From Mycobacterium sp. IS-1496 (GTDB taxonomy: Bacteria; Actinomycetota; Actinomycetes; Mycobacteriales; Mycobacteriaceae): a DNA stretch of 62,941 nucleotides. Of this stretch, positions 1-8,552 are shown in pieces. Each line of letters opens with the position of its first letter. Within the stretch, counting starts at the first letter, position 1. Made by a program: the position numbers and the translations under genes. A model generated the notes under the pieces. That model had not been told where the DNA came from. It made no database searches and saw only the letters and a program-made list of their open reading frames with translations. The stretch covers positions 1 to 62,941 of the forward strand of contig NZ_LQIU01000026.1 in assembly GCF_001499995.1 (NCBI RefSeq), read 5' to 3'.

Positions 1-25
1 ACACGGCACAATAACCACGACCACG

Positions 26-70
26 TGGCCTACTTTTCAACCGTCGCTTCTGGCCTAGTTTTCGACCGTC
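26..70. repeat. Tandem IS21-type terminal repeats
   Basis: Two 20-base copies, at 26-45 and 51-70, agree at 18 of 20 positions and begin TGGCCTA. Both contain the TTTTC.ACCGTC core. Several tandem copies at an element end are typical of the IS21 family, where the transposase IstA binds them. The rest of the element would lie left of the window. Assignment rests on this layout and remembered end sequences, not on a visible transposase. Confidence 0.5.
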
Positions 71-311
71 GTCAACACCGCTCGTCATCGAGGGGTTCGA
101 TGCAGCCGTCAAGTCCGCGAACGAGCGATTCGAGACGGAGCACTTAGTACGGCTCCGTGAGCGTTTAGCCAAGCTGGATGCGGCGCTGGATGCTGCGAAT
201 GCACGGCAGGGCGAGCTCGATAATCTGGCCGAGCACTTCAGAGAACCCGGTCGGTTGCCATGGGATCAGCGCGACTTAACCCACCCGGGCGATGACGACA
301 ACCACGAGTAG
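71..311 (+). pseudogene. 3' fragment of a gene truncated next to the IS end
   Basis: An open frame runs from the IS21-type repeats to a TAG at 309-311 and contains no ATG, GTG or TTG start beyond the repeats. It encodes a charged, helix-forming stretch rich in Glu, Arg, Leu and Ala, with a coiled-coil feel (for example RLRERLAKLDAALDAA). The tail is acidic and ends DDDNHE. I read it as the C-terminal end of a protein whose 5' part was separated by insertion or deletion. The original function is not recognisable. Confidence 0.4.
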
Positions 312-475
312 CCCGTTTGAGGTGTTTCGACCTGCGGGGAACTGGGTGTCGCGAGAAGATTTTCAACCGGTCCATCCCTCGCCAACCTCGCGGCTCTTGC
401 CGCGAAACTACTACGCCGTTGTGAAGGTGTTTCCGAACTTCGTCCGTCGATAGCCGACGGATCTTACTGGCGCAG

Positions 476-505
476 GGGTCGTATTCATTCGGGGTGAATA
501 CGCCC
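476..505. terminator. Hairpin downstream of mmpL
   Basis: CGTATTCA at 480-487 pairs perfectly with TGAATACG at 495-502 across a 7-base loop. Flanking G and C runs extend the stem with one bulge. It lies 45 bases past the stop of the minus-strand mmpL gene. There is no U tract, so it would be an unusual terminator or an RNA-stabilising hairpin. Confidence 0.4.
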
Positions 506-550
506 TCACGCTGGTCGGCATGTAGCGCCGGGTATTGCTCTGTTCGCTTC

Positions 551-3500
551 TCACCTCTCCTGGACCAGCACGTGAGGTGCGTCCTTCATGCCTCCTGCGT
601 TGGTCTGACCACGTCGCGGGTTTGTTGCTTTGGTGGGCCACCAGCTGGCTTCGCGTAGGAGTGTGGCGATGGCGGGCACGGTGAGGGTGCGCACGAGGAA
701 GGTGTCGAGCAGCAGCCCGAAGCCGATGATGAGGCCGGCTTGGATCATGATGGCGACTGAGCCGACCATGAGGCCGAACATGCTGGCGGCGAATATCAGG
801 CCAGCGGAGGTGATGACGGCTCCGGTGTTTGCCACGGTGCGCAGGACGCCGACGCGGATGTTGGTTCCGGATTCTTCGCGGAGCCGTGAGACGAGCAGCA
901 TGTTGTAGTCGGCGCCGACGGCGACGAGGATGATGAACGCCAGCAGCGGTACGGGCCAGGCGATTTCGTGGCCCAGTCCCCATTGGAAGACCACAACGCC
1001 GATGCCGAGCGAGGCGAGGTAGTTCAGCACGACGGTGCCTAGTAGGTAGAGGGGTGCCAGGAGTGCGCGCAGCAGTAGGACCAGGATGACGCCGACGATG
1101 ATTATGGTGGCGATGGCCAGTTGTGCGAAGTCGGCCCATAGGAGTCGTTGGATATCGGAGTTGACGGCGGGGAAGCCGGCGACGGACACGGTGGCGTCGG
1201 CGAGTGACGTGTTGGGTCGTGCGGTGTTGGCGGTGTCGGTGATGCGGCTGGCGAGGTCCATCGCCTCAACGCTGTATGGGTCGTGGCTGCTTTCGATCAT
1301 GAACCGCGCTGTTTTGCCGTCCGGTGAGAGGAATTGTTCGGCGACGTCGGTGAATTGCCGGTTCTCGAATGCGTTGGCGGGCAGGTAGAAACCGCTCGAG
1401 GAGTCGGAGTCGGCCGCTGCGCGTGAAGAGTTTTGCAGTTGGGTGGCAATCTGGCTCATGCCGGACAGCATTTCGATGTTGCTGTCGGCGAGGGTGCGGA
1501 CGCCGGTGGCGAGTGCTTGGGCGCCGGAGGCCAGCTGTCCGATTCCGTCCTGCAATCGGCGGAGGTTGGTGGCCAGGTCGGCGGGGTCACCGAGGGCTCC
1601 GAATGCCTTGTCCAGCGAGGCGACTGCGTTCTCGACGTTGGCGAGGGTGCCACCGACTGTGGCATTGGTGGCGGGATCGTAGCGGTCCCCGAGGTCGGCG
1701 ATCTGGGTGAAGAATCCGCTGTCGCGCAGAGTGACCAGGATCTTCACCTGGTCGCGGATTTGGGCGCATTGCGGGGTGGTGGCACACCACGGTGAGGTGT
1801 TGAGGGCGCCGACGAGTGGGTCGAGCTGGGTGATTGCGTTTTGGGCTTGGTTGGCCAGCGGTCGTAGTCCTGGGCCGGATTGGATGGCTTGGTCGACGGC
1901 GGGGGCAGTGGCGGAAAGCTGTTGCAGCAGTGGCCGGAATTGGTTGACCTGAGTTCCTGCGGATTGGGCTTGGGTGAGGATTCCGGCCAGTGGTGTGAGG
2001 GCGGTGCGCACGGTGCTGTCGAGTTGGGCGAGGCCGTCGGCGAGCTGGTCGGCGCCGCCGGTGAGTTTGGCGAGGTCGTCTTTGCGTGAGTTGCCCTCGG
2101 CGACCGCGCCGGCCATTTTGTCGCCGATCTGGCCGTTCTGCCAGGCCAGTTCTGCTTGGTCGAGGCGCTCTCCGGTGGGGCGGGTGACTCCGGAAACTTT
2201 GGTGACGCCGGGGATCTGGGAGACGCGGGAGGCCATCTCGTCGAGGTCGGCCAGTCCTTTCCCGGTCCGCATGTCGGTCGGGTTTTCCACGACGAGGAAT
2301 TCGCTGATGACGACGTCTTTGCGGAAGTGGCGGTCCAGCAGGTGGTAGCCCTGGTTGCTGGCCGTGGTGTCTGGTTGTCCCTTGCGGTCGTCGTAGCTGA
2401 TTTTGATGGTTGCAGCGGCTGCTGATAGGGCGAGCAGGATGACCAGGCTGACGATCAGTAGTGGCACGGGACGGCGGACCACGGCGACGGCGACGCTGTT
2501 CCAGTAGCGGCGGGTGCGGTCGGGTTTGGGTTCACCGATGCCGCGTTTGGCGGCTAGCGACAGCACGGGTGGCAGCAGGGTGACGGTGGCCAGAAATCCG
2601 AACAGCACGGCGATGGCGCACGCGGGGCCTAGGGCGGCGAAGACGCTGAGCCGCGCGAAGACCATGGCCAGGAACGCGAGTGCGACGGTGGCGGCGGAGG
2701 CGAGGATGACACGCCCGATGCTGGCGGTGGCGTGGATGATGGCCTGATCGGCGGGTACTTGGGCGCGGCGCTGCTCGTGGTATCGGCTGATCAGGAACAC
2801 GGTGTAGTCGGTTCCGGCGCCGAGCAGGATCGCCGTCATGAAGGCGACGGTGAACTGGGAGACCGGCATGCCCATCTCGCCGAGGGCGGACAGCACGCCG
2901 CGCCCGACCGCCAGGCTCAACCCGATTACCAGCAGCGGTAACAGCGCGGTGAACACCGACCGGTAGACGATCAGCAGGATCAGGGCGATCACGCCCGCGG
3001 TAGCGATTGAGATCAGCAGCAGGTCGTGCTCGGCCGAGGCGATCATGTCGCTGAAGGTCGCCGGTGGTCCCGTCACTTGCACGGTCGTGGTCGAGCCGGT
3101 GAACACCTCCGCGGCGATGTCGCGCACCGCGTTGACGGATTCTGCGGCCGTGGGGTCTCCGAGGGTGCCGGCGACGCCGACGGGCAGGTACCAGGCTTTG
3201 CGGTCGACGCTGACCGCCTGGGCTTCGGTAATCGGATCGGCCAGTAGGTCCTGCACCAGCAGGACGTGGTCGCCTTCGGTCTGCAACCGGCTCACGAGTT
3301 CGCCGTAGCGCTGCCGTGCAGTCGGAGTCAAGCCATTGGGGTCTTCCATGGCGACAAACACCATGGTTTTCGAGCCTTCTTCGCCGAACGCGGCGCTCAT
3401 GCGGTCAACCGTCTGCAAGGACGGCGCATCGCGAGGAATGAGGTCCACCGACTGTTGGCGCACCACGGTTTCCAGCTGGGGAAACAGCAGCGCGAGAACC

Positions 3501-3673
3501 ACCGCGGCGCCCAGCCATACCCCGATGACCAGCGCTTTGTGCCGGAGGGTGAATCGGGCTAGCGCTGCCAACCGTTCGCTGTACTCGCGAGTGTCGGCCG
3601 GGTCGGGGGATCCGTTGGCGCGCCGACCAGAACGCGTGGCCTGGCTTGGGGAATCTGCAGTGCCGTCGGTCAC
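551..3673 (-). CDS. MmpL-family RND transporter
   Basis: A 1040-residue inner-membrane transporter of the MmpL/RND superfamily, whose members export lipids, siderophores or drugs using the proton gradient. A first membrane helix lies near residues 47-64. A periplasmic domain and a helix bundle (about 215-375) follow, then a long second periplasmic region with a Cys pair (WCATTPQC) and a C-terminal bundle. The Asp-Tyr proton-relay pairs are present in GTDY (287-290) and GADY (920-923). No MmpS partner is adjacent. A TetR gene lies upstream on the same strand, and a dyad operator sits about 28 bases before the start, so TetR control is likely. The substrate is unknown. Confidence 0.93.
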   Translation of the reverse strand: MTDGTADSPSQATRSGRRANGSPDPADTREYSERLAALARFTLRHKALVIGVWLGAAVVLALLFPQLETVVRQQSVDLIPRDAPSLQTVDRMSAAFGEEGSKTMVFVAMEDPNGLTPTARQRYGELVSRLQTEGDHVLLVQDLLADPITEAQAVSVDRKAWYLPVGVAGTLGDPTAAESVNAVRDIAAEVFTGSTTTVQVTGPPATFSDMIASAEHDLLLISIATAGVIALILLIVYRSVFTALLPLLVIGLSLAVGRGVLSALGEMGMPVSQFTVAFMTAILLGAGTDYTVFLISRYHEQRRAQVPADQAIIHATASIGRVILASAATVALAFLAMVFARLSVFAALGPACAIAVLFGFLATVTLLPPVLSLAAKRGIGEPKPDRTRRYWNSVAVAVVRRPVPLLIVSLVILLALSAAAATIKISYDDRKGQPDTTASNQGYHLLDRHFRKDVVISEFLVVENPTDMRTGKGLADLDEMASRVSQIPGVTKVSGVTRPTGERLDQAELAWQNGQIGDKMAGAVAEGNSRKDDLAKLTGGADQLADGLAQLDSTVRTALTPLAGILTQAQSAGTQVNQFRPLLQQLSATAPAVDQAIQSGPGLRPLANQAQNAITQLDPLVGALNTSPWCATTPQCAQIRDQVKILVTLRDSGFFTQIADLGDRYDPATNATVGGTLANVENAVASLDKAFGALGDPADLATNLRRLQDGIGQLASGAQALATGVRTLADSNIEMLSGMSQIATQLQNSSRAAADSDSSSGFYLPANAFENRQFTDVAEQFLSPDGKTARFMIESSHDPYSVEAMDLASRITDTANTARPNTSLADATVSVAGFPAVNSDIQRLLWADFAQLAIATIIIVGVILVLLLRALLAPLYLLGTVVLNYLASLGIGVVVFQWGLGHEIAWPVPLLAFIILVAVGADYNMLLVSRLREESGTNIRVGVLRTVANTGAVITSAGLIFAASMFGLMVGSVAIMIQAGLIIGFGLLLDTFLVRTLTVPAIATLLREASWWPTKATNPRRGQTNAGGMKDAPHVLVQER

Positions 3674-3695
3674 TAGACCTCCACTGGTCGCGAAT

Positions 3696-3726
3696 GGTAG
3701 CGATACTGTCGGTATCGCTACGCTAC
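3696..3726. promoter_or_regulatory. TetR-type operator upstream of mmpL (copy 1)
   Basis: TAGCGATAC at 3698-3706 and GTATCGCTA at 3712-3720 form a perfect 9-base inverted repeat with a 5-base spacer. A further CGCTAC follows at 3721-3726. The site is about 28 bases before the mmpL start on the minus strand, where a bound repressor would block transcription. Close relatives occur at 10761-10786 and 11978-12003. Confidence 0.65.
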
Positions 3727-3951
3727 CGCATGTAGTGCACGTGGTGGCGGCCGCTATCGAGTAGGCCCGCGGCCGCGGTCACAGTAGGCAGAGGAATGGT
3801 CGAACACTCAATTGGCTTCTGGAAGCCAAGGCCGACGCTGTTCAGTCGACGACACTGGCCTTGGATGTCGTTCAGGGCCTTGCTGTTGCTGGTCCTCGAC
3901 GTTGACATCGAATGCACGGACGGCCACATCGCGTAGCGGGGCCGCGGGCCG

Positions 3952-4593
3952 CTACCTGTGGGGTCGGGCTTCGGTTGTGGCCGACTGGTCCGAGTTCTGC
4001 AGCAGCACGTAATTGCCGAGGCTGCCCAGGAAACCTGCGCAGTGCTGAACGAGTTCATCGGTGGTGAACTCGAGTTCTCCGTCGAGTCGGCGGCGCAAGA
4101 CTTCGAATAGCCCTCCCACGCCCAAGGTCGAAGCCAAATGGGCAACCCCAACGGCGGAGTCGGCGATGTCGAGGTGGAGTCTGGCTTCGCGCAAGACGAG
4201 GTCGGTGAAACCCGCCATCAGTTCGCTGCGTAGCTCTCGGAGCAGCGGCTCGGTTGCAGATTCCACGAACAGGATCCGACCCAGCCGAGGGTCGTTGTCG
4301 ATCATGCTGACCAGCCTGCGGATCGGCGCGTACGCCAGCACCTCCGGTGGCTCGCCGGCATCGGGGATCGCGTCGACTATCACCTCCTGGAAGGTGGCAT
4401 AGAGCTGCTGGTAGACAGCCCGCAGGAGGGCGTCTCGGCCGGAGAAGTGCTGGTAGAAGTAGCGTGACGTGACACCTGATTCAGCGCAGACGGCAGTCAC
4501 AGTGGCGGCGGCAACACCGCGCGTGCCGATCAACTCGGTTGCGGCCTCGATGAGACGGGTGCGCCGGTTCCGGTGACGCTCCTCGGCGGACAT
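3952..4593 (-). CDS. TetR/AcrR-family transcriptional regulator
   Basis: A 213-residue regulator with an N-terminal TetR helix-turn-helix (RTRLIEAATELIGTRGVAAA, then a recognition region ending SRYFYQHFSGRD). A variable ligand-binding helical domain follows. I chose the ATG at 4593 because the longer frame would run into the divergent gene and lacks family sequence before MSAEERHRNR. It lies upstream of mmpL on the same strand and diverges from the metal-hydrolase gene, so either neighbour could be its target. The ligand is unknown. Confidence 0.88.
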   Translation of the reverse strand: MSAEERHRNRRTRLIEAATELIGTRGVAAATVTAVCAESGVTSRYFYQHFSGRDALLRAVYQQLYATFQEVIVDAIPDAGEPPEVLAYAPIRRLVSMIDNDPRLGRILFVESATEPLLRELRSELMAGFTDLVLREARLHLDIADSAVGVAHLASTLGVGGLFEVLRRRLDGELEFTTDELVQHCAGFLGSLGNYVLLQNSDQSATTEARPHR

Positions 4594-4641
4594 CCCGCTA
4601 TACACCCGCGCCGAAACCACGTGGATAGCTTGCCATCTAAT

Positions 4642-4663
4642 TCTGACAAGGCTTAGAGTCAGA
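4642..4663. promoter_or_regulatory. Possible operator between tetR and the metal-hydrolase gene
   Basis: TCTGAC at 4642-4647 and GTCAGA at 4658-4663 form an inverted repeat with a 10-base spacer, centred in the divergent intergenic region. It is a candidate binding site for the adjacent TetR protein. It differs from the mmpL operator. Confidence 0.4.
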
Positions 4664-4697
4664 TTGCCAGCGTGCCTTTGACGAACGGGAGAACAAC

Positions 4698-5567
4698 ATG
4701 AGCGACGATTCGTCCACACGGCCCACCACGCGGGTCGTCCCGAAGCCCCGCCGTGTTCGATTCGACATGCCTGCCGGGACCAGTCGGCAGCACTTCGTCG
4801 ATGGCGACTTGGTGATGAGCCACTTTGTGTCCACCTTGTCGGCCACGTTCCCCGAAGGGGAAGACTTCTTCATCCGGTCAGTCCGCGAGTACCGGGACCA
4901 CATCAGCGACGCTGACCTCAAGGAGGCGGTCAAGGGATTCATTGCACAAGAGGCCACCCACCGACACCAGCATCAGCTGCTCAACGATCGGCTCCAAGCG
5001 ATGGGCTATCCCACCGAGGGGATCGATCGGCATATCAAGAAGTTGGTTGGCCGACTTGAGAAGCGTTTTTCTCCCACGATGCGCCTGGCTGTGACGGCCG
5101 CCCTGGAGCACTATACGGCGACATTCGCCGAAATCATTCTCACCAGCGACGAAGCTCAAGAACTCATCGGCTACACCGAAGTGCGGCCTATTCTGCTCTG
5201 GCACGCACTGGAAGAATGCGAGCACAAGGCCGTCGCTTTCGATGTCTATGAGACGGTCGGTGGAAGCGAACGCACCAGGGTCTGGGGGATGCGGATCGCC
5301 AGCCTCCTCTTGTTCAGCGAGTTGGTCATCCAGACCACCCGCTCTCTGGCCGGTGACCGTGCCGCCTACAACCCGGTGCGGTTGCTGCGCAGCCTTCGAG
5401 CCTTCCGGCATAACCCGCTATTCAGCTCAGCAGCAATTGAGCGCTTTCGTTCCTACACCCGCGGCGGATTTCATCCCGACGACTGGGACAGCGCAGAAAT
5501 CCTCGAACGCTGGACCAAGGAACTCTTCGACGCCGATGGTGGCCAACAAGTGCGTAGCAGCGTCTAG
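4698..5567 (+). CDS. Predicted metal-dependent hydrolase (PF10118-like)
   Basis: A 289-residue soluble protein resembling the predicted metal-dependent hydrolase family PF10118, which has a ferritin-like helical fold. Visible candidate metal ligands are EATHRHQH near residue 80 and EECEHK near 170, arranged as ExxH pairs for a di-metal centre. ATG at 4698 follows a weak GGGAGAA ribosome site. It diverges from a TetR gene, suggesting repression relieved by a hydrophobic ligand. The reaction is unknown; di-iron oxygenase chemistry is as possible as hydrolysis. Confidence 0.8.
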   Translation: MSDDSSTRPTTRVVPKPRRVRFDMPAGTSRQHFVDGDLVMSHFVSTLSATFPEGEDFFIRSVREYRDHISDADLKEAVKGFIAQEATHRHQHQLLNDRLQAMGYPTEGIDRHIKKLVGRLEKRFSPTMRLAVTAALEHYTATFAEIILTSDEAQELIGYTEVRPILLWHALEECEHKAVAFDVYETVGGSERTRVWGMRIASLLLFSELVIQTTRSLAGDRAAYNPVRLLRSLRAFRHNPLFSSAAIERFRSYTRGGFHPDDWDSAEILERWTKELFDADGGQQVRSSV

Positions 5568-5695
5568 CTCGACCAGAGCCTGTCGCGGTCTATTCGGCGT
5601 GCCGAAAGGCGTTGTGAGGGCCTCCTCTTAGTCATAGGCAGCGTTTCAATAACCTTGGTGGGGCCCACTTTTACTGGCCGCTCGACGCTGCCCGA

Positions 5696-6598
5696 TCACG
5701 GCGGGGGCTGGAGGATGCTTCGGCCGAGGAACTCGGTGACGGCGGAGCTGAAGGCGTCGTTGTCGTCGCCGGCGATCATGTGTCCGGTACCGGATACGTC
5801 GACGGTCTCGGCGTGGGGAACCAGTTGCTGGAACTCGTCGACGGTGGCTTGGGAGACCACGTCGGACAACAGGCCCCTTACGAGAAGTGTTGGGGCGCTG
5901 ACCCGTCGGGCTCCGTCGATCAGCAGGTGGCTGATCGCGTCGAATTGCTCCGTTCCCGTGGTCGATTCGTCGCGGAGGAAGTCGAAGTTGGAGTGAATGA
6001 ATGCCGGGTCCCACCGCCAGATCCAGCGGCCGTCGTGACGCTGCCGTAGCACCTTGCGCAGGCCGTCGACGTTGGCCGGGCGCGAGCGATGGGGGTTGTA
6101 CGCGGCGATCACCTCGGCGGCGTCGGTGAGGGTGCCAAAGCCGTCGGGATGTGCGGCCATGAACGTCACTACGCGACGAGCGCCCTGGAATTCAAGCCGC
6201 GGGGTGACGTCGACCAGGACAACCGCCGCCCACAACGCCCCGGATGTCAACAGATGCGTGCCGAGCACGGTCATGCCCCCAAGGGATGCACCTACGACGG
6301 CAGGGGCGATATCCGCGCTGAAGTGCTCACGCACGGCGAGCAGATCGGTCGCGAGTCGCTCGAGGTCGTACCTGCCGGCGGGGTCCCAGTCGCTGTCGCC
6401 GTGACCGCGGGTGTCGTAGGCGACGACTGTGTATCCGCATGCGTGGAGGCGACGCGCTGAAGTGCTCCACGCGTGCCGGTTCTGGCCGCCGCCGTGCAGG
6501 AGCAGCACGACGGGACGGGCGTCATCGTGGTCGTAGCAGTCGGCGGCCAGGGTGATCCCGTCCTGGGTTCGGACCCGATGCTGCACGGCGGAGGTCAT
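5696..6598 (-). CDS. Alpha/beta-fold hydrolase
   Basis: A 300-residue cytosolic alpha/beta hydrolase. The oxyanion strand (LLLHGGGQNRHAW) lies near residues 32-44. The nucleophile elbow GASLGG near 102 supplies the catalytic Ser, a late Asp is likely in LVRGLLSDVV, and His is in SGTGHMIAG near 272. It is the last gene of the minus-strand run P450, thioesterase, hydrolase. It may therefore cleave an ester or thioester made in that pathway, although the substrate cannot be read from sequence. Confidence 0.88.
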   Translation of the reverse strand: MTSAVQHRVRTQDGITLAADCYDHDDARPVVLLLHGGGQNRHAWSTSARRLHACGYTVVAYDTRGHGDSDWDPAGRYDLERLATDLLAVREHFSADIAPAVVGASLGGMTVLGTHLLTSGALWAAVVLVDVTPRLEFQGARRVVTFMAAHPDGFGTLTDAAEVIAAYNPHRSRPANVDGLRKVLRQRHDGRWIWRWDPAFIHSNFDFLRDESTTGTEQFDAISHLLIDGARRVSAPTLLVRGLLSDVVSQATVDEFQQLVPHAETVDVSGTGHMIAGDDNDAFSSAVTEFLGRSILQPPP

Positions 6599-6656
6599 GA
6601 CAAATTCCTGGCGAGATCGGAGTCCGCCCGAAGTGTGCGACCGGCTACAAGCGCCT

Positions 6657-7109
6657 TCATTGTGCGTTGCCCGCGGCGTTCACGATCGTGACCGTGCCCT
6701 GGGCTACGCAGACGGCTTTGTCGCCGTTGCTGATGTCGATGCGCGCTACTCCGCTGCGCTTGCCCAGTGACACGATGTCGGTGACGGCGACACACACACC
6801 GGTGGACACGGGTCGCAGCAGGTTCAGCTTGAATTCGGTGGTGGCGACCCATGATCCGGCCGGAATGACGGGGTAGAACACGACTCCGAGACAGTGGTCG
6901 ACCATCGCCGATAGACATCCGCCGTGCAGGGTGCCAAAGGGTGTGAGCAGTTCGGCGCGGGTTTCCATCTCTGCCACCAGCCGACCGGCGGCGAGTTCGG
7001 TGTGCCGAAAGTTCAGGAACGTCGACAGTCCACCGGCTGTGGTCGCCGATCTGAGCAGCTGGTCGGCGATCTGCTCATCGAAGTGCGCGAATGTCATTGC
7101 CACCACCAT
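6657..7109 (-). CDS. PaaI-family hotdog thioesterase
   Basis: A 150-residue single hotdog-domain protein of the PaaI acyl-CoA thioesterase type. The helix start motif TLHGGCLSAMVDHCLG near residues 60-75 carries the usual His-Gly-Gly, and KLNLLRPV is the following core strand. ATG at 7109 follows a good AGGAGAAAGGGG ribosome site; ATG at 7097 is an alternative. It sits between the P450 and hydrolase genes on the same strand and probably hydrolyses a CoA thioester from the same route. Confidence 0.87.
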   Translation of the reverse strand: MVVAMTFAHFDEQIADQLLRSATTAGGLSTFLNFRHTELAAGRLVAEMETRAELLTPFGTLHGGCLSAMVDHCLGVVFYPVIPAGSWVATTEFKLNLLRPVSTGVCVAVTDIVSLGKRSGVARIDISNGDKAVCVAQGTVTIVNAAGNAQ

Positions 7110-7136
7110 GCCCCTTTCTCCTGTCCGGCCATGGGT

Positions 7137-7265
7137 TCAATCACCGTTCGAGCCTGCGAATCGTTTGAGCATGTCGCCGAATGCGCCGAGGTCGACGGCG
7201 CGGCGGAGTGCTCGACATCGACGGCGATGAACCTGGCCGTCGCGGTGAAGCACACGACGCGTCGT
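7137..7265 (-). pseudogene. 3' remnant of a second PaaI-type thioesterase gene, frameshifted
   Basis: Two minus-strand frames together give CFTATARFIAVDVEHSA then AVDLGAFGDMLKRF. They match in order the C-terminus of the thioesterase at 11455-11970 (RFTASAVFIVVSPEHFAA, DVSAFGDLLEQF). The frame changes near 7200, consistent with loss of one base. Only about the last 40 codons remain, squeezed between the P450 stop and the paaI start. This looks like decay after a deletion joined the P450 gene to the next one. Confidence 0.5.
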
Positions 7266-7281
7266 CGAAGAGGGGCACGGG

Positions 7282-8478
7282 CTAGACCGGTGTGGTCCAA
7301 GTGATGGGCAGCGATGTGTAGCCCCGGATCGGCCCGGACCGCAGCCGCCGCGCCGATTCAAGATCGACCTCCCAGTCAGGCACCCGGTCCAACAATGCAT
7401 CCAGAGCGATGCGGGCCTCCATCCGCGCCAGCGCCGCACCCAGACAGAAGTGAATGCCGCGACCGAAGGCGACCTGGTGCTCACTGGTGCGCTCGATGTC
7501 GAACACGTCCGGATCGGGGAAGGCACGCTCGTCGCGGTTGGCCGACCCGAACAACAGCAGCACCTTCTCACCTTGACGCATCGTCGTGTCGTGCAGGGTG
7601 ACGTCGCGGGTCAGGGTTCGTGAAAGTCCCTGTGCAGGTGAGTCGTAACGCAGCAACTCTTCCACCGCAGGCCCCAACAGTGTTCGATCGGCGGCTAGGC
7701 GTCGGCGGGTTTGCCGATGCTGGGCCAGCACGACCGCGGAGTTCCCCAGCAGATTGGTGGTGGTCTCGTAGCCCGCGACGAGCAGCAGCGCGCAGAAGCC
7801 GAGGACTTCCTCGTCGGTCAGTCCGATCCCGTCGACTGTGGCGTTGGCCAACGCCGACATCAGGTCCTCGCGGGGGTTCTTGCGGCGGTCGGCGAGGAAG
7901 TCGGTGAAGTAGGCGTAGATCGCGGCGGCGGCGGTCAGTGCGTCGGTGGTTTGTCCGTGGTTGACGTCGACCTGGACCAGTTGGCTCGACCACAATCGGA
8001 ACTGATCACGATCGGTGGCGGGAACGCCCAGCAGATCGGCGATCACCGCGGCGGGCAGGATCGCGGCGAAGTCGGTCACGAAGTCCGCCGATCCGGAACC
8101 CTCGTCGAGGCGCTCGAACAACTCCGCGGCCATCTGTGTGATGGCGCCCTGCAGCCCGGCCACCCGCCGGGGAGTGAACGCCCGGCTGACCAGGGCACGC
8201 AACTGGTCGTGGCGCGGAGGGTCCATCACGATCATCATCGGCAGGAACGAACCGATGAAGTCCGATCCCGGCGGGGTGGGGAAGATGCCGTCCACCGAGG
8301 AGTACGTGCCGTGATCCAGTGCTGCGGCCTGGACATCGGCGTGGCGGCTCAACACCCAGGTATGGGATTCCTCGGCGCGGTACACCGGAGCCGCGTCACG
8401 CAATAACCGATACGTCGGATAGGGGTCGTTGAGGATCGAGGCGTCGAACGGGTCGTAACGAATCTGCACCGAGACCAC
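7282..8478 (-). CDS. Cytochrome P450
   Basis: A bacterial class I cytochrome P450 of about 398 residues. The I-helix oxygen motif AGYETT, the K-helix ExxR (EELLRYDSP) and the heme-ligand loop FGRGIHFCLG (Cys as axial ligand) are all present. No ferredoxin or reductase gene is adjacent, so electrons come from elsewhere. The start is uncertain: GTG at 8478 lies close behind AGGAGGT, while TTG at 8496 and GTG at 8469 are possible. It diverges from a TetR gene across a perfect dyad and heads the thioesterase-hydrolase run. The substrate is unknown. Confidence 0.93.
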   Translation of the reverse strand: MVSVQIRYDPFDASILNDPYPTYRLLRDAAPVYRAEESHTWVLSRHADVQAAALDHGTYSSVDGIFPTPPGSDFIGSFLPMMIVMDPPRHDQLRALVSRAFTPRRVAGLQGAITQMAAELFERLDEGSGSADFVTDFAAILPAAVIADLLGVPATDRDQFRLWSSQLVQVDVNHGQTTDALTAAAAIYAYFTDFLADRRKNPREDLMSALANATVDGIGLTDEEVLGFCALLLVAGYETTTNLLGNSAVVLAQHRQTRRRLAADRTLLGPAVEELLRYDSPAQGLSRTLTRDVTLHDTTMRQGEKVLLLFGSANRDERAFPDPDVFDIERTSEHQVAFGRGIHFCLGAALARMEARIALDALLDRVPDWEVDLESARRLRSGPIRGYTSLPITWTTPV

Positions 8479-8504
8479 AAGACCTCCTACCACCAAAGTA
8501 ACGA

Positions 8505-8529
8505 CGGTTTAGACTGGCAGTCTAAACCG
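8505..8529. promoter_or_regulatory. Perfect dyad operator between P450 and tetR
   Basis: CGGTTTAGACT (8505-8515) and AGTCTAAACCG (8519-8529) are perfect inverted repeats around GGC. The site lies 26 bases before the P450 start and 23 bases before the tetR start, so one TetR dimer pair could repress both genes. Confidence 0.75.
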
Positions 8530-8552
8530 GCCGAACGGGACAGGTGGGGCAA

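Noticed and set aside
3674..3951. Possible small gene between tetR and mmpL
   Set aside because: Open frames here start inside the tetR gene or lack ribosome sites; the only clear signal is the operator.
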